Assembly: GCA_022821775.1 (NCBI GenBank)
Contig: JAJECY010000005.1
Span: forward strand, 1-33,480
Length of the DNA stretch: 33,480 nt
Direction: 5' to 3'
DNA from: Acidobacteriota bacterium
Lineage (GTDB): Bacteria > Acidobacteriota > Terriglobia > Versatilivoradales > Versatilivoraceae
Of the stretch, positions 33,398-33,480 are shown one piece after another. The number at the start of each line of letters is the position of its first letter. Position 1 is the first letter of the stretch. The notes under the pieces are model-generated. The model did not search any database. It saw nothing but the letters and a program-made list of their open reading frames with translations, and was not told where the DNA came from. A program made the translations under genes and the position numbers.

Positions 33398-33480
33398 CTG
33401 TATTGTTAGAGGCCGTGTATATTCAAACCGTTATGGGTCCTTTTGGGGGTGGCAAGCAAAACAGACGGTGCTGGGCATGC

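Overview
The window is GC-rich bacterial DNA, densely packed with genes. It most likely comes from an uncultured, free-living or host-associated Acidobacteriota. Two things suggest this. One is the gene order tRNA-Leu / tig / clpP / clpX / lon / engB / rho. The other is a small exported protein carrying a Y-L-x-x-L-P-N-F-x-C motif of a type I associate with acidobacterial genomes, inserted between clpP and clpX. The assignment is inference; there is no rRNA in the window.

Layout. (1) 1-4118: the tail of an unknown gene, then a very large secreted matrixin-type metalloprotease with TIG domains and C-terminal repeats. (2) 4119-10588: accessory metabolism, comprising an SDR, a PhyH-type dioxygenase, a PduO-type cobalamin adenosyltransferase, a LeuB/IDH-family dehydrogenase and an exported rhamnogalacturonan-exolyase-like protein. 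Two copies of a 116-bp palindromic element lie here. (3) 10589-20939: a conserved housekeeping block with a TlpA-like thioredoxin, a strong sigma70-like promoter, tRNA-Leu(UAG), trigger factor, ClpP, ClpX, Lon, EngB, Rho and, on the opposite strand, cytidylate kinase. (4) 20940-21939: a 1-kb non-coding stretch with a 179-bp tandem repeat. (5) 21940-29897: eight closely spaced plus-strand genes. They are two exported tandem-SIS paralogues, a class II aldolase-like protein with an apparent AUC start, an MBL-fold hydrolase, a PLP enzyme of the cysteine-desulfurase fold that lacks the catalytic cysteine, an NCS1 permease, a 48-residue membrane protein and an F420:NADPH oxidoreductase. (6) 29898-30525: repeat-rich spacer. 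(7) 30526-32877: cofD-cofC-cofE, overlapping genes for coenzyme F420 assembly. (8) 32938-33480: a BrnT/BrnA-type toxin-antitoxin pair whose toxin has an aberrant N-terminus.

How it fits together. Region 3 is the standard protein-folding and ATP-dependent proteolysis block. Regions 5 and 7 are the most interesting. An uptake system (permease plus small membrane partner), a lyase-type aldolase, a metallo-hydrolase, a PLP enzyme and an F420 redox enzyme sit beside the genes that make F420. This looks like an uncharacterised, F420-linked catabolic pathway for an imported small molecule. Substrate and pathway are unknown, and the operon-level link is inference from spacing and strand.
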